DNA of 64,000 nucleotides from Spirochaetae bacterium HGW-Spirochaetae-3 (GTDB lineage: Bacteria > Spirochaetota > Spirochaetia > Treponematales > UBA12059), in the NCBI GenBank assembly GCA_002839315.1, contig PGXV01000006.1:413118-477117 (forward strand), read 5' to 3'. The translations under genes were made by a program, and so were the position numbers. A model generated the notes under the pieces. That model was not told the DNA's origin. It saw nothing but the letters and a program-made list of their open reading frames with translations, and did no database searches. Numbering within the stretch: position 1 is the first letter of the stretch; each line of letters starts with the position of its first letter. This document shows, piece by piece, positions 32,483-40,087 of the stretch.

Positions 32483-33195
32483 TATCCTCCATCGTCACGG
32501 CTATCAACGCGGCTTTCTATGAGCCTTCGGCCGCGGCGTTCGGGGCGGCACTGCTCTGGGGGATACTGAGCGTTCTCCTGAGCCCGTGCCACCTCGGCGC
32601 CATACCGCTTATAGTCGCGTACATAAACGACGGCAAGAAGCCCGACAGGCGCCGGGCCTTCGGTTACTCCTTCCTCTTCGCCGTAGGCCTCCTCGTCACG
32701 CTCGCCTCGATAGGCGTGGCTACGAGCCTCGCCGGTCGCCTGCTGGGCGACGTGGGCCCGGCCGCCAGGATAGCCGTCGCGGCCTTCCTTATATTGTGCG
32801 GCCTCTGGCTGATGGACGTACCGCCGCTTAACAGGTTCGCCCCGTCGTTCTCCGTGAGGCGGGGCGGGCGACGGGGTCCCGTAGGCGCGCTCGTACTGGG
32901 CCTCGTATACGGCGTCATCCTGGGCCCGTGCTCGTTCGCCTTCCTCGCGCCCATGCTCGGCTTCGTATTCGCGGCGGGATCGAGCGAGGTAGCCTACGGC
33001 GCGTCATTGATGGCGTTCTACGCAATAGGCCATACGCTAGCCATCGTCGCGGCCGGCGGCTTAGGCGATTTCGTCGGGGCAATGCTTCGCAGGCGGGGAA
33101 CGGGCGTTGCGGCTACGTGGTTCAAGCGCCTTCTCGGCGCCGTAGTCGTCGTCGCCGGCGTCGCGCAGATACTAGGAGGAACCAATGGCGGATGA
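32479..33195 (+). CDS. ccdA: CcdA/DsbD-beta-type thiol electron transporter
   Basis: 238 residues from GTG, six helices. The two membrane cysteines are in LLSPCHLGAIPLI (about 36) and ILGPCSFAFLAPML (about 153), as in CcdA. It moves electrons from cytoplasmic thioredoxin to the outside. Located between the thioredoxin lipoprotein and a DUF2703 protein, overlapping both. It may also serve cytochrome c maturation (ResB/CcsA at 36.3 kb), but its overlap-coupled position ties it first to this operon. Confidence 0.9.
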   Translation: MISSIVTAINAAFYEPSAAAFGAALLWGILSVLLSPCHLGAIPLIVAYINDGKKPDRRRAFGYSFLFAVGLLVTLASIGVATSLAGRLLGDVGPAARIAVAAFLILCGLWLMDVPPLNRFAPSFSVRRGGRRGPVGALVLGLVYGVILGPCSFAFLAPMLGFVFAAGSSEVAYGASLMAFYAIGHTLAIVAAGGLGDFVGAMLRRRGTGVAATWFKRLLGAVVVVAGVAQILGGTNGG

Positions 33196-33727
33196 GAAGA
33201 AGAGGCCTTCCTGGGTAGGAAAGCTCCAGCCCATTGCGCCTTCGCGACGCGCGCTGACCATAGAGCTGCTCGTTATAGACCTGAGCACTTGCGCCCGCTG
33301 CGTGCCGACGGGCGCGCGGCTGAGCGAAGCCGTCAGGCTACTGGCTCCCGTAGCGGACGCATTAGGCGTCGAGCTCGACGAACGGACGACCGTGGTGGGG
33401 ACGCCCGAGGAAGCCATGCGACGCGCCCTCGTATCTTCGCCAACCATACGGATAAACGGCCGTGACATCGCCCAGGACGTCAGGGAGTCGCGGTGCGAGT
33501 CGTGCGGCGAGATAGCCGGGGGCGTAGCGTCCATTGACTGCCGCGAGTGGCACTATAAGGGTAAGGTCTATTCGGCGGCCCCGCTCGAAATGCTCGTCGA
33601 GGCCGTCATGAGGGCCATGCTCGATATCGATGAATGGAACGCGACCGAGCCCGAGCCGCTCGAAGCCTTGCCCGCGAATTTGGAGCGCTTTTTCTCGGGC
33701 GTGAGATCCTCTCGCTGTTGCGGGTAG
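33185..33727 (+). CDS. DUF2703 cysteine-motif protein
   Basis: 180 residues. DUF2703 core: VIDLSTCARCVPTG (CxxC at about residues 37-40) on a thioredoxin-like strand-helix, then VSSPTIRINGRDIAQ, a second Cys pair RCESCGE, and DCREWHYKGKVYSAAP with a further Cys. A terminal CC is present. Function unknown; often found near arsenic or thiol-redox genes. It has no signal peptide, so it probably acts in the cytoplasm. Its start lies inside the ccdA 3' end. Confidence 0.85.
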   Translation: MADEKKRPSWVGKLQPIAPSRRALTIELLVIDLSTCARCVPTGARLSEAVRLLAPVADALGVELDERTTVVGTPEEAMRRALVSSPTIRINGRDIAQDVRESRCESCGEIAGGVASIDCREWHYKGKVYSAAPLEMLVEAVMRAMLDIDEWNATEPEPLEALPANLERFFSGVRSSRCCG

Positions 33728-33755
33728 GCGGAACGAGGACGTCCAGGAGGTGCCG

Positions 33756-34211
33756 ATGCCGATGAATATCGATTTTTCCAGGATCGTCGGGAGCCTTCCG
33801 AGGACCGGAGGCGTCCTCAACCTGAGCCCGGCCGAGGCGTACGGGTTCCTTTCGAACGGAGCGATGCTCGTCGACCTTCGAGAATACTACGAGACTAACT
33901 ATCGCGTATTCGATGTCGACGAGGTACTGTACGTCGCCTGGACCCGCTTCGCGGCGGGGATCTCCCATCTGCCGCGCGATCGCGCGCTGATCATCGCCGA
34001 CGCCGCGGGCATATACTGCCGCGAGGCCGCCGGCCTTCTTTCCGCGGCCGGGTACACCAACATCGCTAAAATGTCGGGTGGCATCATCGATTGGGACGCT
34101 GCCGGATTGCCCGTGCGCAAGGACGACGATTTCGAGCTCGGCGGGCAGTGCGCGTGCAAGATGAAGACCCGGGGCGGCGCCAATCCGTTGATGGAGAAGG
34201 GGCGGCGGTAA
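33756..34211 (+). CDS. Rhodanese-like sulfurtransferase
   Basis: About 151 residues. AGGAGG (33745-33750) is 5 nt before ATG 33756; GTG 33750 and ATG 33762 are alternatives. Rhodanese fold with VDLREYYETNY (Asp of the first half) and the persulfide Cys in GIYCREAAGLLSAAGY (about residue 90). KMSGGIIDWDAAGLPV ends the domain. A C-terminal GGQCACKMK adds two cysteines. Transfers sulfane sulfur; last gene of the operon. Its presence hints that persulfide or thiolated species may be part of the pathway. Confidence 0.88.
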   Translation: MPMNIDFSRIVGSLPRTGGVLNLSPAEAYGFLSNGAMLVDLREYYETNYRVFDVDEVLYVAWTRFAAGISHLPRDRALIIADAAGIYCREAAGLLSAAGYTNIAKMSGGIIDWDAAGLPVRKDDDFELGGQCACKMKTRGGANPLMEKGRR

Positions 34212-34220
34212 GCGGCCCGC

Positions 34221-34757
34221 CTACCGGTCTACGGGAACCTCTACGGCGCCGTACGCGGAATGTAGCGACGTAAGGTTGTCCTTCTTCCCGTAGGCGATCA
34301 ACGACTTGAGGCCGGTCCCCGTTATGAAGCCGGCGGCCGGTACGGCGAATTCCAGCGTCGTCTTGCCCGCCGCCTCCCGTACGGAGCTCGCGATCAGCTT
34401 CTTCGTCGCGTTCGCCCTATGTGAATGTCCCTTGCCCGTTTCCTCGCTTATCGTCGCGGCGCCGGCGTCGTCGTACGCCAGTACCATGTACGCGCCGTCC
34501 ATCTTGAGCGAACCGAGGCCGACCGATACCCAGCCGCCCGTCGGCGCCTCGAGGGCGCAGTACAGGGTCTTGCTATCGGCGGAAAGCGCGGCGCCGAAGC
34601 GCATGCCGGAGTACGAGACGGTGTACGAGTACTCCGCGGCGCCCATGACGGCATCGACGACCGGGGCCGTAGCCGAAGGGGATATAGTCTGGGCGAACGC
34701 CGCGGCGGATAGCGATACGCATATCGCCGCGGCGATGGCGGCGGACTTCCTACTCAT
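34221..34757 (-). CDS. Exported DOMON-domain protein
   Basis: 178 residues with a signal peptide (AAAICVSLSAAAFAQ). The mature protein matches the DOMON fold: YSVSYSG-like first strands, GGWVSVGLGSLKMDGAYMVL and a later GKTTLEFAVPAAGF. DOMON proteins bind heme or sugar; a His/Met pair is possible (GKGHSHRAN). Its start overlaps the stop of the upstream ferric-reductase-like membrane gene, the arrangement of a soluble heme module plus transmembrane electron carrier. Confidence 0.8.
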   Translation of the reverse strand: MSRKSAAIAAAICVSLSAAAFAQTISPSATAPVVDAVMGAAEYSYTVSYSGMRFGAALSADSKTLYCALEAPTGGWVSVGLGSLKMDGAYMVLAYDDAGAATISEETGKGHSHRANATKKLIASSVREAAGKTTLEFAVPAAGFITGTGLKSLIAYGKKDNLTSLHSAYGAVEVPVDR

Positions 34758-35397
34758 GAGCGTTTCCTTTCATAGATCGGCCCCTGAGCCTGTACGTCAG
34801 GTACAGGCCCAGGGAAAATACCATCCATACGGCGAGTAAGCCTATGCCGACGGGGTTGGCGGGGAAGTACGAGCTCGAAGCCAACGATACGTGGATCAGT
34901 ATCGTTAGCGCCGCCAGGACGGTGACGTTATGCAGGACCCGCGATTTCTTGTAGTCGAGCCTCGCCGTAGCGTATACCCAGGATCTCAGCCGCTTGACGA
35001 TTCCGAGCCTGAGCCAGAACGTATTCGCCATGAACAAGACGGCGGCCGCGACCGCTACCGCGAAGGTCCACCACGCCGCCGCCCCGAGCGTAGCCTGGGG
35101 CGAATCGTCCGGGAAGCCGTTCGCCGCCTTGAGCAGCTTATGGATCCCGGCGAGCGCCAGGATCAACACGGGTACGATCATGTGGACTGACAGCAATCCC
35201 TTGGTCCCGAAGACCTTGACCGCGAAACCGGGGCGGGACGCTAGAATGAACTGGTCGCATACCAGCACGAAGGCGTATACGCCGAGAACGATAGACGCCG
35301 TATACGTCTCGAACCCCGTACCCGCGCTCCTCGCGTAGAAGAACGCGGGCACGAAAGGCGTCAAGAAAAAACAGAGAGAGAATAATGCTTTCCTCAT
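34750..35397 (-). CDS. Ferric-reductase-like transmembrane heme protein
   Basis: 215 residues from ATG 35397 (GGAAGG upstream). Six helices with paired histidines: GLLSVHMIVPVLILALAGIH in one helix and SRVLHNVTVLAALTILIHVS in another, the bis-heme pattern of the FRD/MsrQ/b-type cytochrome group. It would carry electrons across the membrane to the DOMON partner. Promoter on the minus strand contains a Fur-box-like sequence, so expression is probably induced by iron limitation. Confidence 0.82.
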   Translation of the reverse strand: MRKALFSLCFFLTPFVPAFFYARSAGTGFETYTASIVLGVYAFVLVCDQFILASRPGFAVKVFGTKGLLSVHMIVPVLILALAGIHKLLKAANGFPDDSPQATLGAAAWWTFAVAVAAAVLFMANTFWLRLGIVKRLRSWVYATARLDYKKSRVLHNVTVLAALTILIHVSLASSSYFPANPVGIGLLAVWMVFSLGLYLTYRLRGRSMKGNAHE

Positions 35398-35441
35398 CGC
35401 GACCTTCCTGGTGACGGTGTCATGGATAAACATATGTATCG

Positions 35442-35470
35442 TTTATATAGAATAATGATAATTATTGCAA
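35442..35470 (-). promoter_or_regulatory. Promoter with Fur-box-like inverted repeat
   Basis: On the minus strand TTGCAA (35470-35465), 17 bp, TATAAA (35447-35442). The spacer holds AATAAT-GATA-ATTATT (35451-35466), close to the Fur consensus built on GATAAT/ATTATC. It is shared with the divergent gene at 35501. Confidence 0.65.
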
Positions 35471-35500
35471 AAGCAATGTTGGATGATCGATACTATCAGC

Positions 35501-36193
35501 ATGATGAAGCGTAATACCCTCGTTCAGGCGACCGCCTTGTGCGTCGCTTTGGCCGTCGCGCCCGCCGCTTATGCCCAGACGCCGTTACCCGCGACGCCGG
35601 CGCCCGCAGGTCCTATCGACGCCGCAAGCTCCGCTACCCAGTACGGCGAAGCGGGAATTCCCGGCGCCGATACGTTCCTGGGCTTTCCGAGCAAGGCCGC
35701 GTACCATCGCGTCGCAGGGTGGACCTCCGCGGGGCTCCTTCTGGCTGCCGGCGTCGTCGGCGCCGTTCGCGCGTACGACCTTATGAGCGCCGGGCACGAC
35801 TACCGCGACGAGCTGGGCATCGACGAGGATAGCATGAGCCCCGTATGCGACGACAAGATCGCGGAGCTCTGGTCGGCCGACCAGGCGCTACGGTGGACGC
35901 ACGTCGGATTGCTCGTAGCCGGCGAGACGGTCTACCTCGGCAACGCCTTCACCGGAATGGCTATGAAGACGGAGCACGTCCCGGGCGAGATCTCTCGTTC
36001 AGACCTTCATCGCTACGCGTTTTACGCCCACGCAGGCCTCATGGCCACGGAGATAGTCCTGGGATTCTTCACCACTGACGCTCTGTCCCGCGGCGACCAC
36101 GAGCTGGTCAGCTCGCTCGGCGTGGCCCACGCGGCCGTCGGGCTCGCGATTCCCGTGCTGGTTATAGGCGCTGGCATCGTCATAGGCCGCTAA
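35501..36193 (+). CDS. Exported four-helix membrane protein with His-rich helices
   Basis: About 230 residues from ATG 35501 (ATG 35504 or 35483 also possible; no clear ribosome site). A signal peptide (ALCVALAVAPAAYAQ) is followed by a Pro/Ala linker and four helices. Histidines lie at membrane borders: YHRVAGWTSAG, LRWTHVGLLVAGETVYLG, RYAFYAHAGLMATEIVLGF and GVAHAAVGLAIPV. This layout is like a b561-type di-heme protein, but I do not recognise the family. It is divergent from the ferric-reductase-like gene across the Fur-box-like site, so a role in iron or heme electron transfer is inferred. Confidence 0.6.
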   Translation: MMKRNTLVQATALCVALAVAPAAYAQTPLPATPAPAGPIDAASSATQYGEAGIPGADTFLGFPSKAAYHRVAGWTSAGLLLAAGVVGAVRAYDLMSAGHDYRDELGIDEDSMSPVCDDKIAELWSADQALRWTHVGLLVAGETVYLGNAFTGMAMKTEHVPGEISRSDLHRYAFYAHAGLMATEIVLGFFTTDALSRGDHELVSSLGVAHAAVGLAIPVLVIGAGIVIGR

Positions 36194-36326
36194 GGATCAG
36201 TCCCCGCGGGTCGCGAGCACGCCGGAAGCGCAATGATAATCCCAAAGTTGACACTTCGCGTATGAGTAAAGTAGGCTCGTAGCACTACGCGCATCGAACC
36301 GCGCAGCCCGTAATGGCGGCTGGAGC

Positions 36327-36998
36327 GTGAAGAGATTCATCGCGTGGATAACTTCGATGCGACTGGCTATAGGGCTGATCGCCTATCTAGCGATCGCCTG
36401 CGTCTTGGCCACGCTCATGCCGCGGTACTTCGAACGGTTCTTCGGGTCGGTGTGGTTCGTTTTTCCCGCCTTCCTCTTTTTCGCCAACCTGTCGGCCTGT
36501 ACCGTAACGCGCCTGCTTAGGGGGCTCCAGAAGCGGGGCGGCCGCAGGCACGGCCCCGATATCCTGCACCTGGGCCTGATGGTTCTTGTTATCGGCAGCC
36601 TCTGGTCGTTCTCGGGACATCGGCAGGGCGCCGTTTCGCTCGTCCCGGTCGATAGCGTAAGTCTACCCGACGGCTCCGTCCTGTTCCTCGACGATTTCCG
36701 ATTCGAGCGCTACCCGGACGGCAGGCCTCGGGACTGGGTCTCGGTCGTATCCGTCGTCAAGGACGGCGAACCGATACTGGATGGCATAGAGATACGGGTG
36801 AACGATCCCCTGCGCTACGGCGGATGGAGCTATTACCAGGCGAGCTTCGAGGAGAGCTCGACGGCGTCCGGTACGGGCTACGCCTCCGGAATCGAGGCGG
36901 TTTCCGACCCCGGCTATCCGCTCGTCCTCGTCGCGCTGGCGCTCGTGGCGATAGGTACGACCTGGACGTTCGCTCAGAAATTGAAGGAGGGCGTATGA
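36327..36998 (+). CDS. Short ResB-like cytochrome c biogenesis protein
   Basis: 223 residues from GTG. N-terminal MRLAIGLIAYLAIACVLAT helix, second helix with SVWFVFPAFLFFANLSACT, then HGPDILHLGLMVLVIGSLWSF and a periplasmic beta domain (about 95-190), and a final helix. This is the ResB/Ccs1 pattern, though full ResB proteins usually exceed 400 residues. It works with CcsA in the System II heme ligation complex. The stop overlaps the CcsA start (ATGA). Confidence 0.85.
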   Translation: MKRFIAWITSMRLAIGLIAYLAIACVLATLMPRYFERFFGSVWFVFPAFLFFANLSACTVTRLLRGLQKRGGRRHGPDILHLGLMVLVIGSLWSFSGHRQGAVSLVPVDSVSLPDGSVLFLDDFRFERYPDGRPRDWVSVVSVVKDGEPILDGIEIRVNDPLRYGGWSYYQASFEESSTASGTGYASGIEAVSDPGYPLVLVALALVAIGTTWTFAQKLKEGV

Positions 36999-37582
36999 GA
37001 GCCGAGACGATACTGGCCAACGGCGCGTTCGCCATGTTCCTCCTGTCGGCGGCCGTCCAGGTATTCTTCCTGTTCAAGAGAACCGCGAAACCGGACGCCC
37101 TGGGACCAGGGGCATTGCTCGCGGCTTCGTCGTCGCTGTTCGTCGTTCTGGCGTTGCGTAGCGGCGAGGTAGGCTTCATAGCGTTGACCGGCATGTACGA
37201 GTCGCTGACGTTCTGGGCCGCGGTCGCCGGCTTCGTGTGCGCGCTCCTGTTCCTGGCGACGAAGGAAGGAGACCGGCGGCTGGAGCTGGACCGGCTGACC
37301 TACACCGCCATAGCCGTCGGCTATCCGTTCTTCACGGCCGGCGCGCTGGTCTTCGGAGCCATATGGGCCGAGCAGGCGTGGGGCCGCTGGTGGAGCTGGG
37401 ATCCCAAGGAGACCTGGGCGCTCGTCACCTGGCTCGTCTATACCGGATACCTGCACGTCCGGCTCGTGATGAGGTGCAAGGGCTCGCTGCCTGCCGCGCT
37501 CGCCGTCGTCGGCTTCCTGTGTACGGTCCTTACGTTCTTCGGGGTCAATTACCTATTACCGGGGCTGCACAGCTACGGATGA
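36995..37582 (+). CDS. ccsA: Short CcsA-type heme-handling protein
   Basis: 195 residues from ATG 36995, with GGAGG five bases before. The tryptophan-rich WWD motif is clear: AEQAWGRWWSWDPKETWALV (about 126-145). Flanking His residues occur in YLHVRLV and near the C terminus (LPGLHSYG). Typical CcsA/ResC proteins are longer (about 250-400); here the N-terminal part is reduced. With ResB it delivers and attaches heme to apocytochrome c outside the membrane. A convergent histidine kinase overlaps by 10 bp. Confidence 0.88.
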   Translation: MRAETILANGAFAMFLLSAAVQVFFLFKRTAKPDALGPGALLAASSSLFVVLALRSGEVGFIALTGMYESLTFWAAVAGFVCALLFLATKEGDRRLELDRLTYTAIAVGYPFFTAGALVFGAIWAEQAWGRWWSWDPKETWALVTWLVYTGYLHVRLVMRCKGSLPAALAVVGFLCTVLTFFGVNYLLPGLHSYG

Positions 37583-38880
37583 GCCTTCCTTGGGGGAGGC
37601 GCCGTCACGACGATCTCCGTACCCCCGCCTTCGGGCGTCGTCCTTTCGATCTCGCCGCGTATCTGCATCACGAGTGCGTTTATTATCGTGTAGCCCATGC
37701 CCCCGTCGCCCTTCTTCGCGTCGAAATCAGGTGGAAGTCCCGATCCGTCGTCCCGCACCGATACTCGCACCCTCCCGTCCTCCGACCCGGTCACCCGTAC
37801 CAGGACGGATCCGGAGGATCCGGCCCCGAACGCGTACTTGAACGAGTTGGTGACCAGCTCGTTGACGATTAGCCCTATAGGAACGGCCCTATCCAGTTCC
37901 AACGCCGTATCGTCGGACTCGACGGAAGCGCGTATCCAGCGGCCCGGACGCGACCAGCTCGATTCCAGTCCGGACACCAGATCGGACAGGTACTCGCCCG
38001 CGGGTATGGACGTGAAGTCCCTGGAGCGGTAGAGCTGGTCGTGGACCGAAGCCATCGCCCGGATGCGGCTTTGGCTCTCGAGGAACAATTCCTGGTCGTA
38101 CGGATCCCTCACGCGCGCTGACTGCATCGACAACAGGCTCGATACGATCTGCATGTTGTTCTTCACGCGATGATGGATCTCCTTGAGCAGGGCCTCCTTC
38201 TCGAGGAGCGAGGCGTTGCGCTCTTCCTCCGCGAGATGGCGCTGGGTGACCTCGCGGCTCAGGCTCAGGACCGTATCGTCGGTCAGCCTGACGAAGCGCG
38301 CCTCCCAACGTTCGTCGGGCGCGACGCCCTCGAGGACGTACTCGAACACCTGCGGGCCGCGCCCGGCGAGCGCGTTGTGTATAGCGGCTATGGTCCTCTG
38401 ATGCGCTTCCGCGTCGCCGAACACCTCGAGGACGGTCTTGCCGATGAAGGCCTCGGGCGGGACGGCGAACGATCGGCCGTTGCTCGGGAGGAAGTCGATG
38501 TACCGGCCGTCCTTGTCGTATATGAAGATAAGGTCGGGAAGCGTCTTGAGTACGGCGTCCTGCCTCGCTTCCATCGACTCGAGCTGCGCGACCTTGGACT
38601 GCAGCTCCAGGTGCTGGCTCGATATGCGCTTCCGCAGCAGGAAGGCAGACGCGCCCGAGCTTATAGCCGCGCTCGCGGACAGGATGGCGATCAGAACGAT
38701 GACGCTGACGACGCGCGGATCGCTTATATCGGCTATCGGCGCGCTATACGCCCCGATAGCCGAGCCGGAAGCCCTTAGGACGGTGAAGGAATCGGCGAGC
38801 GACTTGACCGCGACTGCTCCCGCGCAAGAGAGTGCGACTCCGAGCGAGATGTACATGGCGGTCCTGACAGGCTTCATCAT
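37573..38880 (-). CDS. PAS-containing HisKA_2 sensor histidine kinase
   Basis: About 435 residues from ATG 38880, which overlaps the stop of the femAB gene. Two membrane helices (about 8-28 and 55-80) frame a short extracytoplasmic loop, followed by a coiled coil and a PAS domain (LKTLPDLIFIYDKDGRYIDF). HisKA_2 motif LLKEIHHRVKNNMQIVSSLL is at about 240. The ATPase has an intact N box (VNELVTNSFKYAF) and DDGSGLPPDF and GGMGYTI boxes. No response regulator is adjacent. Confidence 0.9.
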   Translation of the reverse strand: MMKPVRTAMYISLGVALSCAGAVAVKSLADSFTVLRASGSAIGAYSAPIADISDPRVVSVIVLIAILSASAAISSGASAFLLRKRISSQHLELQSKVAQLESMEARQDAVLKTLPDLIFIYDKDGRYIDFLPSNGRSFAVPPEAFIGKTVLEVFGDAEAHQRTIAAIHNALAGRGPQVFEYVLEGVAPDERWEARFVRLTDDTVLSLSREVTQRHLAEEERNASLLEKEALLKEIHHRVKNNMQIVSSLLSMQSARVRDPYDQELFLESQSRIRAMASVHDQLYRSRDFTSIPAGEYLSDLVSGLESSWSRPGRWIRASVESDDTALELDRAVPIGLIVNELVTNSFKYAFGAGSSGSVLVRVTGSEDGRVRVSVRDDGSGLPPDFDAKKGDGGMGYTIINALVMQIRGEIERTTPEGGGTEIVVTAPPPRKAHP

Positions 38881-39962
38881 GACGAGAACCTTGGTCCCGC
38901 GGACTCGAAGGCGGCGTACGACTCGTAACCGGGTTCGTCGTACGCGAAGTCCCACGATCCCTGCCTATGGAGCATAGCACCTCCGAACCCGGACTTGAAG
39001 GAGTACAGGCCGTACATGGGATGGTCGGGATCGGGGCGCGGCGCCACGCCGAAGAAGTCGTAGCTTGAGCAGCCGGACCGCTTCCCTTGCATCATCGCGG
39101 CCCATTGGAGGGCGTACGGAGCCATCAGGTTCCGCTCCTCGCTTGACGAAGCGCCGTACAGGTAGGTGGCGCGGTCAGCTGAGATCGACAGGAACATCGC
39201 GGCGAGCGGTCGACCATCCTTCTCGGCGACAAGCATGGTTATCGTCTCGTCTCCGGCCTGTCGGTCGGGGCTCTCCAGTACCGACGCGAAGTAGCCGTCC
39301 CGATGCGCGCTCATGCGGTTGCGCCGAGCGGTATCGGCGTAGAGCGCGTTCCACGTCTCCAGGTCTCCGGTCCCGGCGGTCCGCACGGTGACGCCTCGCT
39401 TGGCGGCGAGCCTGACGTTGTAACGTGTCTTCGGCCTCATCCTGGCCAGGAGATCGTCGGAAGACAGCGTCAGGTCGACGAGTAGGGTGTCGGGCGGTAG
39501 TATGTCTGTCTTTGCCTTGCGCAACCGGCCCGCTCGCACGCCGAAGTTCATCCGCGATTCCCTGACGCGCGTCTCGGGCGCGCCCATCCAGTGCCCATCG
39601 CAATCGTAACGACCGGTCTCTCTCGCGTACGGCGACTCCCACGGGAGATCCCAGCGGACGAACAGGCAGTCGCCCGGCAGGTGCGGACGGAGTTCTCCTG
39701 ACAGCGCCGCGAGGTACTCTCCTCGGCTGTCTTCGGAAGGCAGGCCCTCGGGCCCGTACGGAACGTACGCGACGTTGGAGCCGTTCCCGACGTCCTTTAC
39801 GACGACGAGCATGTCTCCGGCGTCGGCGCCGTCTGCTTCCAGGTCGAGCGCTATGGCCTTCCATCCGAGCCGTCGCTTGATGCGGCCCCACAGAGATGTT
39901 TGTTGAAGTAGCCGTGTCGTTTCGAGGTTCGGCAAGGCCTTTGGAATGATGCGGACGTCCAC
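38877..39962 (-). CDS. FemAB/FmhB-type aminoacyltransferase (GNAT fold)
   Basis: 361 residues from GTG. The two GNAT-like halves are present. The signature RPKTRYNVRLAAKRGVTVR (about 173-191) and YLYGASSSEERNLMAPYALQW (about 283-303) match FemX-like enzymes that add an amino acid from tRNA to the peptidoglycan precursor. The C terminus has DFFGVAP and GLYSFKSGFGG, both family-typical. Likely builds a cross-bridge residue or modifies another amine. Translationally coupled to a PAS kinase downstream. Confidence 0.9.
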   Translation of the reverse strand: MDVRIIPKALPNLETTRLLQQTSLWGRIKRRLGWKAIALDLEADGADAGDMLVVVKDVGNGSNVAYVPYGPEGLPSEDSRGEYLAALSGELRPHLPGDCLFVRWDLPWESPYARETGRYDCDGHWMGAPETRVRESRMNFGVRAGRLRKAKTDILPPDTLLVDLTLSSDDLLARMRPKTRYNVRLAAKRGVTVRTAGTGDLETWNALYADTARRNRMSAHRDGYFASVLESPDRQAGDETITMLVAEKDGRPLAAMFLSISADRATYLYGASSSEERNLMAPYALQWAAMMQGKRSGCSSYDFFGVAPRPDPDHPMYGLYSFKSGFGGAMLHRQGSWDFAYDEPGYESYAAFESAGPRFSS

Positions 39963-40063
39963 GGGCGTCTCCGTATGATATGGTAGGGCCGCTCCTCGAA
40001 CGAGGGCGGCAAGGAAGATCGACGGATAGTATAGACGGATTCTCCCCTCGGTTCAAGCCTTGG

Positions 40064-40082
40064 TTAGTTCCTCGAACCTTGT
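40064..40082 (+). repeat. Left terminal inverted repeat of the IS
   Basis: TTAGTTCCTCGAACCTTGT reads inward from 40064. The following A-ACG differs from the right end by one base (G-ACG), so partial identity continues to 23 bp. Confidence 0.95.
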
Positions 40083-40087
40083 AACGA

